Source: Myxococcota bacterium (GTDB lineage Bacteria; Myxococcota_C; UBA6777). Taken from it: a DNA stretch of 23,654 nt. The stretch lies in NCBI GenBank assembly GCA_963169055.1, contig CAUJFU010000129.1, forward strand, positions 1 through 23,654. The letters are read 5' to 3'. Within the stretch, counting starts at the first letter, position 1. Each line of letters opens with the position of its first letter. Shown piece after piece: positions 16,237 through 23,654 of the stretch. The position numbers were made by a program, and so were the translations under genes. The notes under the pieces are model-generated. The model searched no databases and had not been told where the DNA came from. It saw only the letters and a program-made list of their open reading frames with translations.

Positions 16237-16728
16237 TCACGCTGACTGCGTAAGGTTAACGGTCGACTCTTCCTTGACAGTTGTGGGATAACCTGCATCG
16301 CGCCACGCATAAAATCGCGTTAAAGCCTCTTCGCGGCGCTTTGGGTCGTATAAATCAGCAAAATCAATCACACGCGCAAATGCCGTCATATCGGCCATTT
16401 GACAAGAAGGGATCGCGATCAACGTATCACAGATCCCCACAGCATCGCGCAGTTCGATCGGCGAGATCGGGCTGCAATACAAAAAAATCGGCAACAAGTG
16501 CCTTTGCGCAAAAGGCCACTCTGCATGGGGCAAAAAAGACGTTGGATCTTGCAACCACAACGCCTCGTCTAGTTTCGCCCTCTGCCCTTCGTCTTCACAA
16601 CAGATCAACACACGCCCCCCCGCTCGCACCCGCTCTTGTGCCAACGCACAGATCATCGGCTCTTTTCTCTCTCGTTGTGTCACTCTATAGAAGATCACTT
16701 CGGGCATATCGGTGTATTCAATACTCAT
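16237..16728 (-). CDS. holC: DNA polymerase III chi subunit (HolC)
   Basis: A product of about 163 residues with the HolC pattern from end to end: EVIFYRVTQ at the start, LAQERVRAGGRVLICCEDE, LDEALWLQDPTSFLPH, a PIFLY strand, an IELRDAVGICDTLIAIP segment, then RVIDFADLYDPKRREEALTRFYAWRDAGYP. Chi links the clamp-loader complex to single-stranded DNA-binding protein during replication. The start is uncertain: ATG 16728 (MSIEYTDMPEVIFY) or ATG 16707 (MPEVIFY), neither with a clear ribosome-binding site. The frame runs back to 16824, but that part is not family-like. It is upstream of the S1-domain gene and divergent from the PHP-like gene. Confidence 0.85.
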   Translation of the reverse strand: MSIEYTDMPEVIFYRVTQRERKEPMICALAQERVRAGGRVLICCEDEGQRAKLDEALWLQDPTSFLPHAEWPFAQRHLLPIFLYCSPISPIELRDAVGICDTLIAIPSCQMADMTAFARVIDFADLYDPKRREEALTRFYAWRDAGYPTTVKEESTVNLTQSA

Positions 16729-16938
16729 TCGGCATCGCGCAATTATCGCGCAGATCGTCAGGATTGTGTGGTCGGGCTGGTCAGTTCGCGCCTCCCCCAT
16801 CTCAGGGCCATGCCCCACTACCACAGCCCGTTCGATCTTGCAAGAGCAGCTTAAAAAAATCCAAGCATCTCAGCCCACTTTTTTCTCCCACAACACAAAC
16901 ACACAGCCCGCCCTTGCATGCAAATCCACAAAAACCTC

Positions 16939-16968
16939 TTGACCTTTGCGCGTGTTCGTGGATATCCT
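16939..16968 (+). promoter_or_regulatory. Candidate sigma-70 promoter for the PHP-like gene
   Basis: TTGACC (16939-16944) and TATCCT (16963-16968) are 18 bp apart. Transcription would start near 16975, downstream of the longest in-frame TTG (16946). This supports translation starting at 17081. Confidence 0.4.
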
Positions 16969-17065
16969 CTCGCCTCCATACATCGCAACAGAGGTGACGG
17001 CACCCCACCAAGGGCCTATCTCCCCGCATCTCCGCGCTGATCCCCTCGCCTCTCTCTCAAAAAAC

Positions 17066-17071
17066 AAAGGA
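17066..17071 (+). promoter_or_regulatory. Ribosome-binding site deciding the TTG start at 17081
   Basis: AAAGGA lies 9 nt before the TTG at 17081. None of the upstream in-frame TTG or GTG codons (16946, 16952, 16958) has such a site. Confidence 0.5.
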
Positions 17072-17080
17072 ACCGACGCT

Positions 17081-18067
17081 TTGCTGATCGATCTTCATGT
17101 TCAATCATCGCTTTCACAAACAGGAACCCTTGATCCCGAAGAGATCCTGTTGCGCGCCAAACAAATGGGCCTCGATGGTGTCGTCTTTACCGAAGATCAG
17201 CCCCACACTAGCTGGCGCGATATCAAAGATGCCGCCGCTGACCACGGGATATCCGCCTTCTTTGGACTCAAACTCGCCACCCAAAAAGGCTACTTCTTGC
17301 TCTTTCTCCCCGACGCCAAACTCGTTGAACCCAAAGCCTTGTTTCCCACATGGCACGATGAAAAAGATCCCTTCACCCTCAAAGAAGTCCAAGCCATCGC
17401 CCGCCGTGTCGGTGGAATCATCGCAGCAGCCCACCCTTACCATCTGCGCGTCCCCTTGCCCTCGGGTGATCGCATCTTCCAAGTTCGCGGACTCCAAGCC
17501 ATCGAAGTCCAAAACGGCTCCTGCTCTGCCCTGATCAACGACTTTGCCCTCGAAGCCGCCACCCTTCTTCGTATCCCCGGAATTGGCGGCAGCGGCACAC
17601 GCGAAAGCCTCGAACAACTCGGCAAAAGCGCCACCCTCTTCTTGACCGAACCCTCCGACGAAGCCGAATTCATCGCCGCTTTCCGACCCGGCAACCTTTG
17701 GCCTGTCCAATTCACCACCCAACCCACCCTTCGCAGTTTTGACCGAGAAGATCGCGATGATCGTGGCGGTCGTGATGATCGTGGCGGGCGTGGCGAGCGC
17801 GGTGGGCGTGATGATCGTGGCGGGCGTGATGATCGCGGTGGGCGAAGTGACCGTGGCGGGCGCGATGATCGTGGCGGACGTGATGACCGTGGCGGTCGCG
17901 ATGACCGTGGCGGTCGAAGTGACCGTGGAGGCCGTGATGATCGCGGGGGGCGCGATGATCGTGGCGGTCGTGGGGGCCGAGAGGGAGGGCGTGATGATCG
18001 TGGCGGTCGTGGGGGACGCGATGACCGTAGCGGGCGCGGAGGGCGTGATTTCCGTTCCTCCCGCTGA
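17081..18067 (+). CDS. Degenerate PHP-domain protein with DDRGGR-repeat tail
   Basis: A 328-residue cytosolic protein if the TTG at 17081 is used; the frame is open back to 16946. Residues 1-215 follow the PHP phosphoesterase fold: IDLHVQSS, LDPEEILLRAKQMGLDGVVFTED, GGIIAAAHPYH, LQAIEVQNGS. Most metal ligands are lost: H-x-H is H-x-Q (H6, Q8), TDH is TED, the usual Glu of 'GxE' is Lys (GLKL), and GSDAH is GSGTRE. Only H6 and the His of AHP remain. Residues 221-328 are a tail of about twelve DDRGGR/SDRGGR hexapeptides plus related RGG units, like eukaryotic RGG boxes and some bacterial RNA-helicase tails. A non-catalytic RNA- or protein-binding role is plausible. It is divergent from holC/S1. 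Confidence 0.78.
   Translation: MLIDLHVQSSLSQTGTLDPEEILLRAKQMGLDGVVFTEDQPHTSWRDIKDAAADHGISAFFGLKLATQKGYFLLFLPDAKLVEPKALFPTWHDEKDPFTLKEVQAIARRVGGIIAAAHPYHLRVPLPSGDRIFQVRGLQAIEVQNGSCSALINDFALEAATLLRIPGIGGSGTRESLEQLGKSATLFLTEPSDEAEFIAAFRPGNLWPVQFTTQPTLRSFDREDRDDRGGRDDRGGRGERGGRDDRGGRDDRGGRSDRGGRDDRGGRDDRGGRDDRGGRSDRGGRDDRGGRDDRGGRGGREGGRDDRGGRGGRDDRSGRGGRDFRSSR
17741..18064 (+). repeat. 18-bp in-frame tandem repeat encoding DDRGGR
   Basis: Imperfect copies of CGTGATGATCGTGGCGGG and variants run for about 320 bp to the stop codon. Because of this repetition all six frames stay largely open here, so long ORFs in the other frames are artefacts. Confidence 0.9.
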
Positions 18068-18175
18068 CGATGTCGCCCGAACCATCGCGGCGAGGAGGGG
18101 GTGAGGGTGATACGACAAGCACCCCTGTCAGATTCCCCCGCTGGGTGGGCTTTACAGAGTGTATGCCCAAGTGCT

Positions 18176-18199
18176 AGCCACAGGGGGCTACCCCTACAT
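18176..18199. repeat. Dispersed palindromic element, copy C (right half)
   Basis: AGCCACAGGGGGCTACCCCT followed by ACAT matches copy A at 14343-14366 in 22 of 24 bases. Confidence 0.65.
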
Positions 18200-18305
18200 A
18201 CCTCAACGTCTGCGCCCACCCGCCCCATTCTTCGGCCTCCACAACAACTCCCCCCAAACTCCGCTCTGTTGACGGACTCCGAAAGAAATGGCTCGACACG
18301 TCACA

Positions 18306-18358
18306 GCGATCCACTGTAACCGCCCTGTTCTCGGGCAGCCAAAGCCCACTGCCCTCAC
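18306..18358. repeat. Dispersed palindromic element, copy B
   Basis: GCGATCCACTGTAACCGCCC followed by TGTTCTCGGGCAGCC aligns without gaps to copy A at 14312, with about 11 differences in 52 bases. Confidence 0.6.
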
Positions 18359-18475
18359 CCCACGAATCACCCAACCTCAAGATACCCTAGAAGCTGTTGC
18401 CTTGTGGCGCATTTCGAGCTACAAACAACGCCACCCCAAAAGAAAAACCACAGAAAGAACTTTGGAGGAAGAAAG

Positions 18476-21400
18476 ATGCGCAAACAACGGCCCAGCGGGC
18501 TTCGATGGATGGTAGGGTTGTGTGGGCTGTTGATGGGTTGGCCGATGGCCTGTGGAGGCGAACAGGCCGAATGTACGAATGGAATCCAAGTCAGCGAGTA
18601 CAACACCAGCGGCCTCAAGTGTACAAAGCCTTGTGATTGCAGCAATCTCAAGTTTGAGGGCTACTGCATCAACGAGACTTGTATCGCAAATCCGCGCAAT
18701 CCTGCCCAACGCAAGGGCGAGATCCGCCCCTGCAAGTTGTTGCAAAAAGTCGGAGCCTGCGAATGGGGACAACAAGAAGCCCAACCCGCCCCACTGACGG
18801 AGCTTCTGTGGGGCGATTGCAAAGCCGAACAAGTCGGCCCGAACTTTCCCGAAAACACCAAAGAACGCTGTTTGGATGGCATCGACAACGATTGCGATGG
18901 GCGTACCGATCTCGGTGACTCCAAATGCGATGCCTACTGTTCGCCCAAACAAACGGCCTCTTGCTACACCGCAGACTCCAAGACCCTCAACGTCGGCCCT
19001 TGTCGTACGGGCCTCAAGACCTGCAAAGAGGACAATACATGGGGTTCGTGCGTCGGCGAAAAAGTCCCCGGCAAAGAGTTCTGCAACAAACAAGACGACG
19101 ACTGCAACGGTCTGATCGACGACGGATTGGACGGATGCACCGCTCAATCCTGCCAAGAGGACGAGCAGCGCGGTTGTTATCCCGAAACAGCGGGCTGTGT
19201 ACTCGAAACCATCGCTCAAGATATCGTGCGTTTTCGCTGTCAAGGCGCTTGCATCGCAGGGATTCAGACTTGCCGCAAGGGTTCGTGGGGGGCTTGCGAA
19301 AAAAAGGTCGGCCCCACCGCCGAGATCTGCGATGGGATCGACAACAACTGCGATGGTGTGGTCGATGAAGGCTGCCTGTGCGAAGACGGCAAACAGCAAG
19401 CCTGTTCTCTCGGCCCACAAAACAAAGCGGTCGGCGAGTGTGTGGTCGGAAAGCAAACGTGCGTCCGTGGAAAATGGGGGGCGTGTGAGGGCGCAAAAGC
19501 CCCAAGCATCGAGTATTGCGACAAGCTGGACAATGACTGCGATGGTCAAATCGACAACCATTGCGTCTGCACGCAAGACAAAGATTGCGAGAAGGGCTTG
19601 CTTTGCTTACTAGGTTCTTGCCGCACAAGGATTTGCCCGAGCGGGCAGAGCGATTGTGGAGAAGCCTGCGCCGATCTCAACGCCAGTAGCGCACATTGCG
19701 GGGCTTGCAACAACGCTTGCAAAGAGGGGCGCACCTGCATCAACGGAGCCTGCCAATGCCCGAGCGGAGGGAAGTTTTGCGAAGGAGCGTGCGTGGATGT
19801 ACAGACTTCTGCGACGAATTGTGGGGCTTGTGGGAAACCCTGCGCTTTGCCGCGCACGTGCGTGCAAGGGATCTGTGCTTGCCCTGCTGCACAGAGCTTT
19901 TGTGGAGAGGGCTGCGTGGAGACGGCGTCCTCGAACCAACATTGCGGAGCGTGCAACAACGCTTGCCTCGGGCCAAAGACGTGTGTAGGAGGCAAGTGTA
20001 CTTGCCCAAGCGGGCAAGACGACTGCGGAAGCGGATGTATCGATCTGATCTTGAATACGCATTGCGGAGCGTGCAACAACGTCTGCCAAAACGGCCAAAC
20101 CTGCCAAAACAGGCAATGTACTTGCCCAAGCGGAAAAACGGCGTGCGGTAGCGCGTGCATCGACACACAAACCTCTGCGGCGAATTGTGGGGCTTGTGGA
20201 AAGGCTTGTGGTGTCGGGTTTGTGTGCAAGGCAGGCCAATGCGAACAGCCGCTGATCCTCGCCACAGGCAACCGACACGCTTGTGCGGTGACGGATTGCA
20301 ACACACTGACGTGTTGGGGCGCAAACGGCAAAGGCCAGCTCGGCATTGCGGTATCGTGCCTTGCCTGCCCTCCAACCCCGGTGGCGCTGCCCTCTGGGCT
20401 GCATGTCATTCAAGTGGCAACAGGAGATTCTTTTACCTGCGCCCTGTTTTCCGACGGTAGCGTGCGTTGTTGGGGACTCAACCAACACGGCCAACTCGGT
20501 TATGGCGACACCACAGACCGCGCAACGCCCGAGGCCAACGCGATCGACTTGGGAGCGGGTCGCAGCGCAAAGGCTATCGCGACAGGCTCTTCTCATACCT
20601 GCGCGCTGTTGGACGACGACAGCGTCAAATGTTGGGGACTCAACCAACACGGCCAACTCGGTGAAGGTAACACCATCAACCACGATGCTCCTCCTGCCTC
20701 TGCGCTCAACTTTGGGCCGAGCCGCAGCGCCAAGTCCATCGCGGCGGGATCTAATCATACGTGCGCGATTTTGGACGACGACAGCGTCCAATGTTGGGGA
20801 TACAACTATAACGGCGAGCTCGGCTACGGCAACACCACCTCACTCCCCGCCCCCAAGGCGAAGGCCATCGACCTCGGAACAGGCCGAACCGCAAAGTCCA
20901 TCGCGTTGGGGGGCGCTCATACCTGCGCGCTGTTAGACAACGACAGCGTCAAGTGCTGGGGACTCAACCAATACGGTCGGCTCGGCTACGGCGACACGAC
21001 CGATCGCAAAGCCCCCGATGCCAACCCGATCAACTTGGGGACAGGCCGCAGCGCAAAGTCCATCGCAGCAGGTTTATGGCATACGTGCGCGCTGTTAGAC
21101 AACAACAGCGTCAAGTGTTGGGGATACAACACTCACGGCCAACTCGGCTATGGCGACACCACAGACCGCAAAGCCCCCGACGCCAACGCCGTAAATCTCG
21201 GAGCAGGCCGAACCGCCAAGGCTCTCGCTGCTGGAGGGGCTTTTACATGCGCACACCTTGAGGATGGAACCCTCCGATGTTGGGGGCAAAACGATACGGC
21301 ACAAGTCGAGTACACCACACGGGCACAAACCAACCAACCGAGCACGCAGCCTTTGGTGCTTGGACAGCTCCGCTGTGGGGGGACTTGTGCCGATGCCTTT

Positions 21401-22600
21401 GTGGCAAGCCGCTGTGGGGCCTGTCAAACCGCCTGTCAAACCAACCAGATCTGCGCCAAGGGCCGCTGTGTCTGGAGATATCAACAAGTCGCAGCGGGAA
21501 GTTCTCACACCTGCGCGCTGTTTGGGGATGGCTCGCTTAGATGTTGGGGAGACAACCAATACGGCCAGCTCGGTTATGGCGACATCACAAACCGTGCAAC
21601 GCCTGATACGAAGGCGATCATCTTGGGAACAGGACGCAGCGCAAAGTCCATCACTGCGGGCTTTCATACGTGCGCACTCTTAGACAACAACAGCGTCAAA
21701 TGTTGGGGAGATAACAATAACGGCCAACTCGGCTACGGCGACAACACCCAACGAAACGCACCCGACGCGAACGCCATCAACTTGGGGACAGGCCGCAGCG
21801 CAAAGTCCATCGCAACGGGTTATAACCATACGTGCGCGCTGTTAGACAACAACAGCGTCAAGTGCTGGGGAGCCAACAATAACGGCCAACTCGGCTACGG
21901 CGACATCACAGACCGCAAAGCCCCCGACGCCAACGCCGTAAATCTCGGAGTAGGCCGCAGCGCAAAGTCCATCGCTGCGGGGTCCGCCCATACATGCGCG
22001 TTGTTAGACGACGGCAGTGTCAAATGCTGGGGGCGCAACCACTTCGGCCAACTCGGCTACGGCGATACCACCCAACGAAACGCGCCTCCTGTCGCCCCGA
22101 TCAACTTGGGAACAGGGCGCAGCGCCAAGTCCATTGCGGTGGGTGAAACCCACACCTGCGCGATCTTAGACAACGATAGCGTGAAGTGTTGGGGAACCAA
22201 CGTCGATGGCCAACTCGGCTACGGCGATACCACCCAACGAAACGCGCCTCCTGTCGCCTCGATCAACCTGGGGACGGGCCGCAGCGCCAAGTCCATCGCA
22301 GCGGGTGAAACCCATACCTGCGCGATCTTGGATGACGACAGCGTCAAATGTTGGGGATACAACTCCTCCGGCCAACTTGGCTACGGTGATACCACCCAAC
22401 GAAATATGCCCGACGCAAAAGCAATCCACGTTGGGACGAGCCGCAGCGCCAAGTCCATTTCAACGTTCGATGACCATACCTGTGCGATCTTAGACAACGA
22501 CAGCATCAAGTGTTGGGGACGCAACAGCGGCGGTCAACTCGGCTATGGTGATACCAAAAACCTAGAAGCCCCAAGTATCGACGCACTTCGTTATCCGTGA
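18476..22600 (+). CDS. Large lipoprotein with MopE motifs, Cys modules and two RCC1 propellers
   Basis: A 1374-residue surface lipoprotein. Signal: basic start, hydrophobic [12 protein letters not shown], lipobox-like MACGG. Residues about 130-360 hold four MopE-type Asp/Cys motifs ([41 protein letters not shown]), probably calcium or other metal sites. Residues 386-592 are five ~41-residue Cys modules (CPSG…CG-x2-C-x-D…CGACNNAC…C). From 592 to 963 there are seven RCC1/BNR-like repeats of about 54 residues ([15 protein letters not shown]-x-N-x2-GQLGYGDT). A sixth Cys module follows (965-1000), then seven more repeats to the stop. Each blade has two Cys. GGAGGA at 18464-18469 decides ATG 18476; the frame back to 18404 lacks a signal. 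Such proteins are typical of Myxococcota surfaces; role unknown, probably recognition or adhesion. Confidence 0.88.
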   Translation: MRKQRPSGLRWMVGLCGLLMGWPMACGGEQAECTNGIQVSEYNTSGLKCTKPCDCSNLKFEGYCINETCIANPRNPAQRKGEIRPCKLLQKVGACEWGQQEAQPAPLTELLWGDCKAEQVGPNFPENTKERCLDGIDNDCDGRTDLGDSKCDAYCSPKQTASCYTADSKTLNVGPCRTGLKTCKEDNTWGSCVGEKVPGKEFCNKQDDDCNGLIDDGLDGCTAQSCQEDEQRGCYPETAGCVLETIAQDIVRFRCQGACIAGIQTCRKGSWGACEKKVGPTAEICDGIDNNCDGVVDEGCLCEDGKQQACSLGPQNKAVGECVVGKQTCVRGKWGACEGAKAPSIEYCDKLDNDCDGQIDNHCVCTQDKDCEKGLLCLLGSCRTRICPSGQSDCGEACADLNASSAHCGACNNACKEGRTCINGACQCPSGGKFCEGACVDVQTSATNCGACGKPCALPRTCVQGICACPAAQSFCGEGCVETASSNQHCGACNNACLGPKTCVGGKCTCPSGQDDCGSGCIDLILNTHCGACNNVCQNGQTCQNRQCTCPSGKTACGSACIDTQTSAANCGACGKACGVGFVCKAGQCEQPLILATGNRHACAVTDCNTLTCWGANGKGQLGIAVSCLACPPTPVALPSGLHVIQVATGDSFTCALFSDGSVRCWGLNQHGQLGYGDTTDRATPEANAIDLGAGRSAKAIATGSSHTCALLDDDSVKCWGLNQHGQLGEGNTINHDAPPASALNFGPSRSAKSIAAGSNHTCAILDDDSVQCWGYNYNGELGYGNTTSLPAPKAKAIDLGTGRTAKSIALGGAHTCALLDNDSVKCWGLNQYGRLGYGDTTDRKAPDANPINLGTGRSAKSIAAGLWHTCALLDNNSVKCWGYNTHGQLGYGDTTDRKAPDANAVNLGAGRTAKALAAGGAFTCAHLEDGTLRCWGQNDTAQVEYTTRAQTNQPSTQPLVLGQLRCGGTCADAFVASRCGACQTACQTNQICAKGRCVWRYQQVAAGSSHTCALFGDGSLRCWGDNQYGQLGYGDITNRATPDTKAIILGTGRSAKSITAGFHTCALLDNNSVKCWGDNNNGQLGYGDNTQRNAPDANAINLGTGRSAKSIATGYNHTCALLDNNSVKCWGANNNGQLGYGDITDRKAPDANAVNLGVGRSAKSIAAGSAHTCALLDDGSVKCWGRNHFGQLGYGDTTQRNAPPVAPINLGTGRSAKSIAVGETHTCAILDNDSVKCWGTNVDGQLGYGDTTQRNAPPVASINLGTGRSAKSIAAGETHTCAILDDDSVKCWGYNSSGQLGYGDTTQRNMPDAKAIHVGTSRSAKSISTFDDHTCAILDNDSIKCWGRNSGGQLGYGDTKNLEAPSIDALRYP
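20253..22597 (+). repeat. Fourteen ~160-bp RCC1-encoding repeats in two blocks of seven
   Basis: Units of about 54 codons repeat across the region, interrupted once by a Cys module at about 21370-21478. Neighbouring units near 22035-22200 and 22200-22365 are nearly identical over long stretches, including the run GCGATACCACCCAACGAAAC, which indicates recent duplication or gene conversion. Confidence 0.85.
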
Positions 22601-22657
22601 AAGGGAAAGGCAGCGAAAAATTCGATGGGGACGCGGGGATGGGCGGTCTGAGAAGGT

Positions 22658-23654
22658 TTAGGACTTGGGGGAAGAGGAAGAGAGGCGCTTGGCGAGGGGG
22701 ATCAGCAGAAAGGCAAGCAAGAGCAGCAAGACGGAGATTAGCTGGCCCCATGTGAAGATATCGGGGCCTTCGGCAGATCGGACGAAGTCGACTTCAAAGA
22801 GGAAGCCGCGCACGATATCGCCTCGAAAGATCTCGATAAAAAACCGCACAAAGGCATAAAGGATCAGATAAGCGATCACGACTTGGCCGTGGAAGCGTTT
22901 TTTGTGGCGAATCCACAGCAAGACGAAAAAGATGGCGAGTGTTGCGAGCGCTTCGTAAAGCTGCGTGGGGTGGATGTGTCCCTTGAGTCCGACACTTGCG
23001 GGAAATGACACCGCCCACGGAAGATCCGTCGCTTTGCCATAACAGCACCCCGCCGAAAAACAGCCGATCCGCCCGAAGAATTGGCCCAAAGCCACAACAG
23101 GAACGACCGCATCCGCAAGCAAAAAGAAGCCGAGCTTTTGACTGCGAACAAACAGAGCCGTTGCGATCAAACCGCCGATCAATCCGCCATGAAAGACCAA
23201 GCCACCTTCCCAGACGCGAAACAGCTTGGCGTTGTAAAAGGGAGTGGTGGTCTTGAGGTTCGGCCAATACGTCGTATTCCACTCGGTAATGATAAACAGA
23301 ACACGCGAACCCACCATCGAAGCGATTAAGACCCAAAAAGCAAGGTCTAGGACTTGATCGGGCGCAACGCCCACACGACGGCCCTCTCGGATCGTCAGCG
23401 CGATGCCAAAGATAAACCCCAGCGAGATCATCACACCATACGTATGCAGCTTGATCTCGCCCAGATACACGAGGCCCACACGCGCCAACCCCGCCCCAAA
23501 GATCAAACTCGTAAAGGTCGTGATCCAGCCCGCTGTTCGGCGTTCTGTGGTGCGCTCAGGATCTGTGGCCCACAGATAGGCCACAAACGAGATCCCAAAT
23601 AACACCGCCATCAGCTTCCATTGGGCAAACAGCCACGAACCCGGGCCGGCAAAT
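22658..23654 (-). CDS. lgt: Prolipoprotein diacylglyceryl transferase (5' end probably outside window)
   Basis: A multi-pass inner-membrane enzyme that moves diacylglycerol from phosphatidylglycerol to the lipobox Cys of prolipoproteins. Family signs: KLHTYGVMISLGF near the usual N-terminus, VFHGGLIGG (catalytic His region), GRIGCFSAGCCYGK (the Arg-containing Lgt signature, Cys-type variant), HPTQLYEA, and RFFIEIFRGD, with about seven membrane helices. ATG 23611 gives 317 residues, about 45 more than usual before the conserved start. The frame has no stop up to the window edge and the extra part is Trp-rich and hydrophobic, so translation may begin further upstream. No good ribosome-binding site precedes 23611. 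It is convergent with the RCC1 lipoprotein gene. The many lipoproteins here are its likely substrates, although Lgt serves the whole cell. Confidence 0.9.
   Translation of the reverse strand, partial: FAGPGSWLFAQWKLMAVLFGISFVAYLWATDPERTTERRTAGWITTFTSLIFGAGLARVGLVYLGEIKLHTYGVMISLGFIFGIALTIREGRRVGVAPDQVLDLAFWVLIASMVGSRVLFIITEWNTTYWPNLKTTTPFYNAKLFRVWEGGLVFHGGLIGGLIATALFVRSQKLGFFLLADAVVPVVALGQFFGRIGCFSAGCCYGKATDLPWAVSFPASVGLKGHIHPTQLYEALATLAIFFVLLWIRHKKRFHGQVVIAYLILYAFVRFFIEIFRGDIVRGFLFEVDFVRSAEGPDIFTWGQLISVLLLLLAFLLIPLAKRLSSSSPKS

Larger units (their letters stand above)
16729..17080. other. 352-bp divergent intergenic region between holC and the PHP-like gene
   Basis: Contains the candidate promoter at 16939-16968 for the rightward gene and its leader. 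An A-rich/T-rich stretch lies near 16850-16890. No additional gene is supported. Confidence 0.4.
18068..18475. other. 408-bp intergenic region with two dispersed-repeat copies
   Basis: No gene. It carries copy C (18176-18199) and copy B (18306-18358) of the element seen at 14312-14366. The leader of the RCC1 lipoprotein, ending with GGAGGA, occupies the right end. Confidence 0.5.

Noticed and set aside
14647-16245. Plus-strand open frame of 532 codons across the S1-domain gene
   Set aside because: The minus frame encodes five clear S1 domains; the plus frame has no family pattern.
17437-18228. Ser/Arg/Pro-rich and Val/Ala/Met-rich open frames over the DDRGGR repeat
   Set aside because: An 18-bp repeat keeps all frames open; only the PHP frame continues upstream into a recognisable fold.
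18419-20791. Several long minus-strand open frames (385, 287 and 393 codons) opposite the RCC1 lipoprotein
   Set aside because: They are shadows of the Cys-rich and repeat coding sequence; no start sites or domains.

Overview
The window reads as a chromosomal segment of a predatory or social deltaproteobacterial lineage (Myxococcota or Bradymonadota-like). The grounds are a Hanks-type Ser/Thr kinase with an extracytoplasmic sandwich domain, several Cys-rich repeat lipoproteins, a MopE-type Cys/Asp motif protein with RCC1 propellers, and ASH-like lipoprotein domains, mixed with bacterial housekeeping genes (rpsU, holC, an S1-domain protein, lgt). This placement is inference from protein families; no rRNA or tRNA gene was recognised.

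Layout. 1-754 (-): start of a lipoprotein with ASH/Hydin-like domains, truncated by the window edge. 1250-2284 (+): zinc-dependent MDR dehydrogenase. 2442-3539 and 3830-5050 (+): a DUF1521 protein with a GDPH predicted autocleavage site, then a protein whose C-terminus looks like a SycD/LcrH TPR chaperone; together they resemble a secretion substrate and its helper. 5162-7222 (-): NYN-domain protein with several winged-helix-like units. 7702-7914 (+): rpsU. 8073-9365 (-) and 12573-14243 (+): paralogous Cys-rich lipoprotein-like proteins with nine repeats each, flanking a pseudo-receiver/degenerate GGDEF protein (9639-10643) and a membrane Ser/Thr kinase (10764-12365). 14596-16149 and about 16237-16728 (-): five-S1-domain protein and HolC, probably one unit. 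17081-18067 (+): PHP-fold protein with most metal ligands lost and a long DDRGGR tail. 18476-22600 (+): 1374-residue lipoprotein with MopE motifs, Cys modules and two tandem seven-bladed RCC1 propellers. 22658-23654 (-): lgt, probably running past the window edge.

How they may work together. Lgt would lipidate the several lipoproteins encoded here. The kinase and the pseudo-receiver protein lie between the two Cys-rich paralogs and could form a surface-sensing module. The DUF1521/TPR pair is the best candidate for an undescribed secreted system. The intergenic spaces carry two families of short palindromic dispersed repeats (around 8006-8065 and 14411-14481; and at 14312-14366, 18176-18199, 18306-18358), several small tandem repeats, and a strong minus-strand terminator in the gap between the NYN gene and rpsU that has no recognised gene upstream of it.
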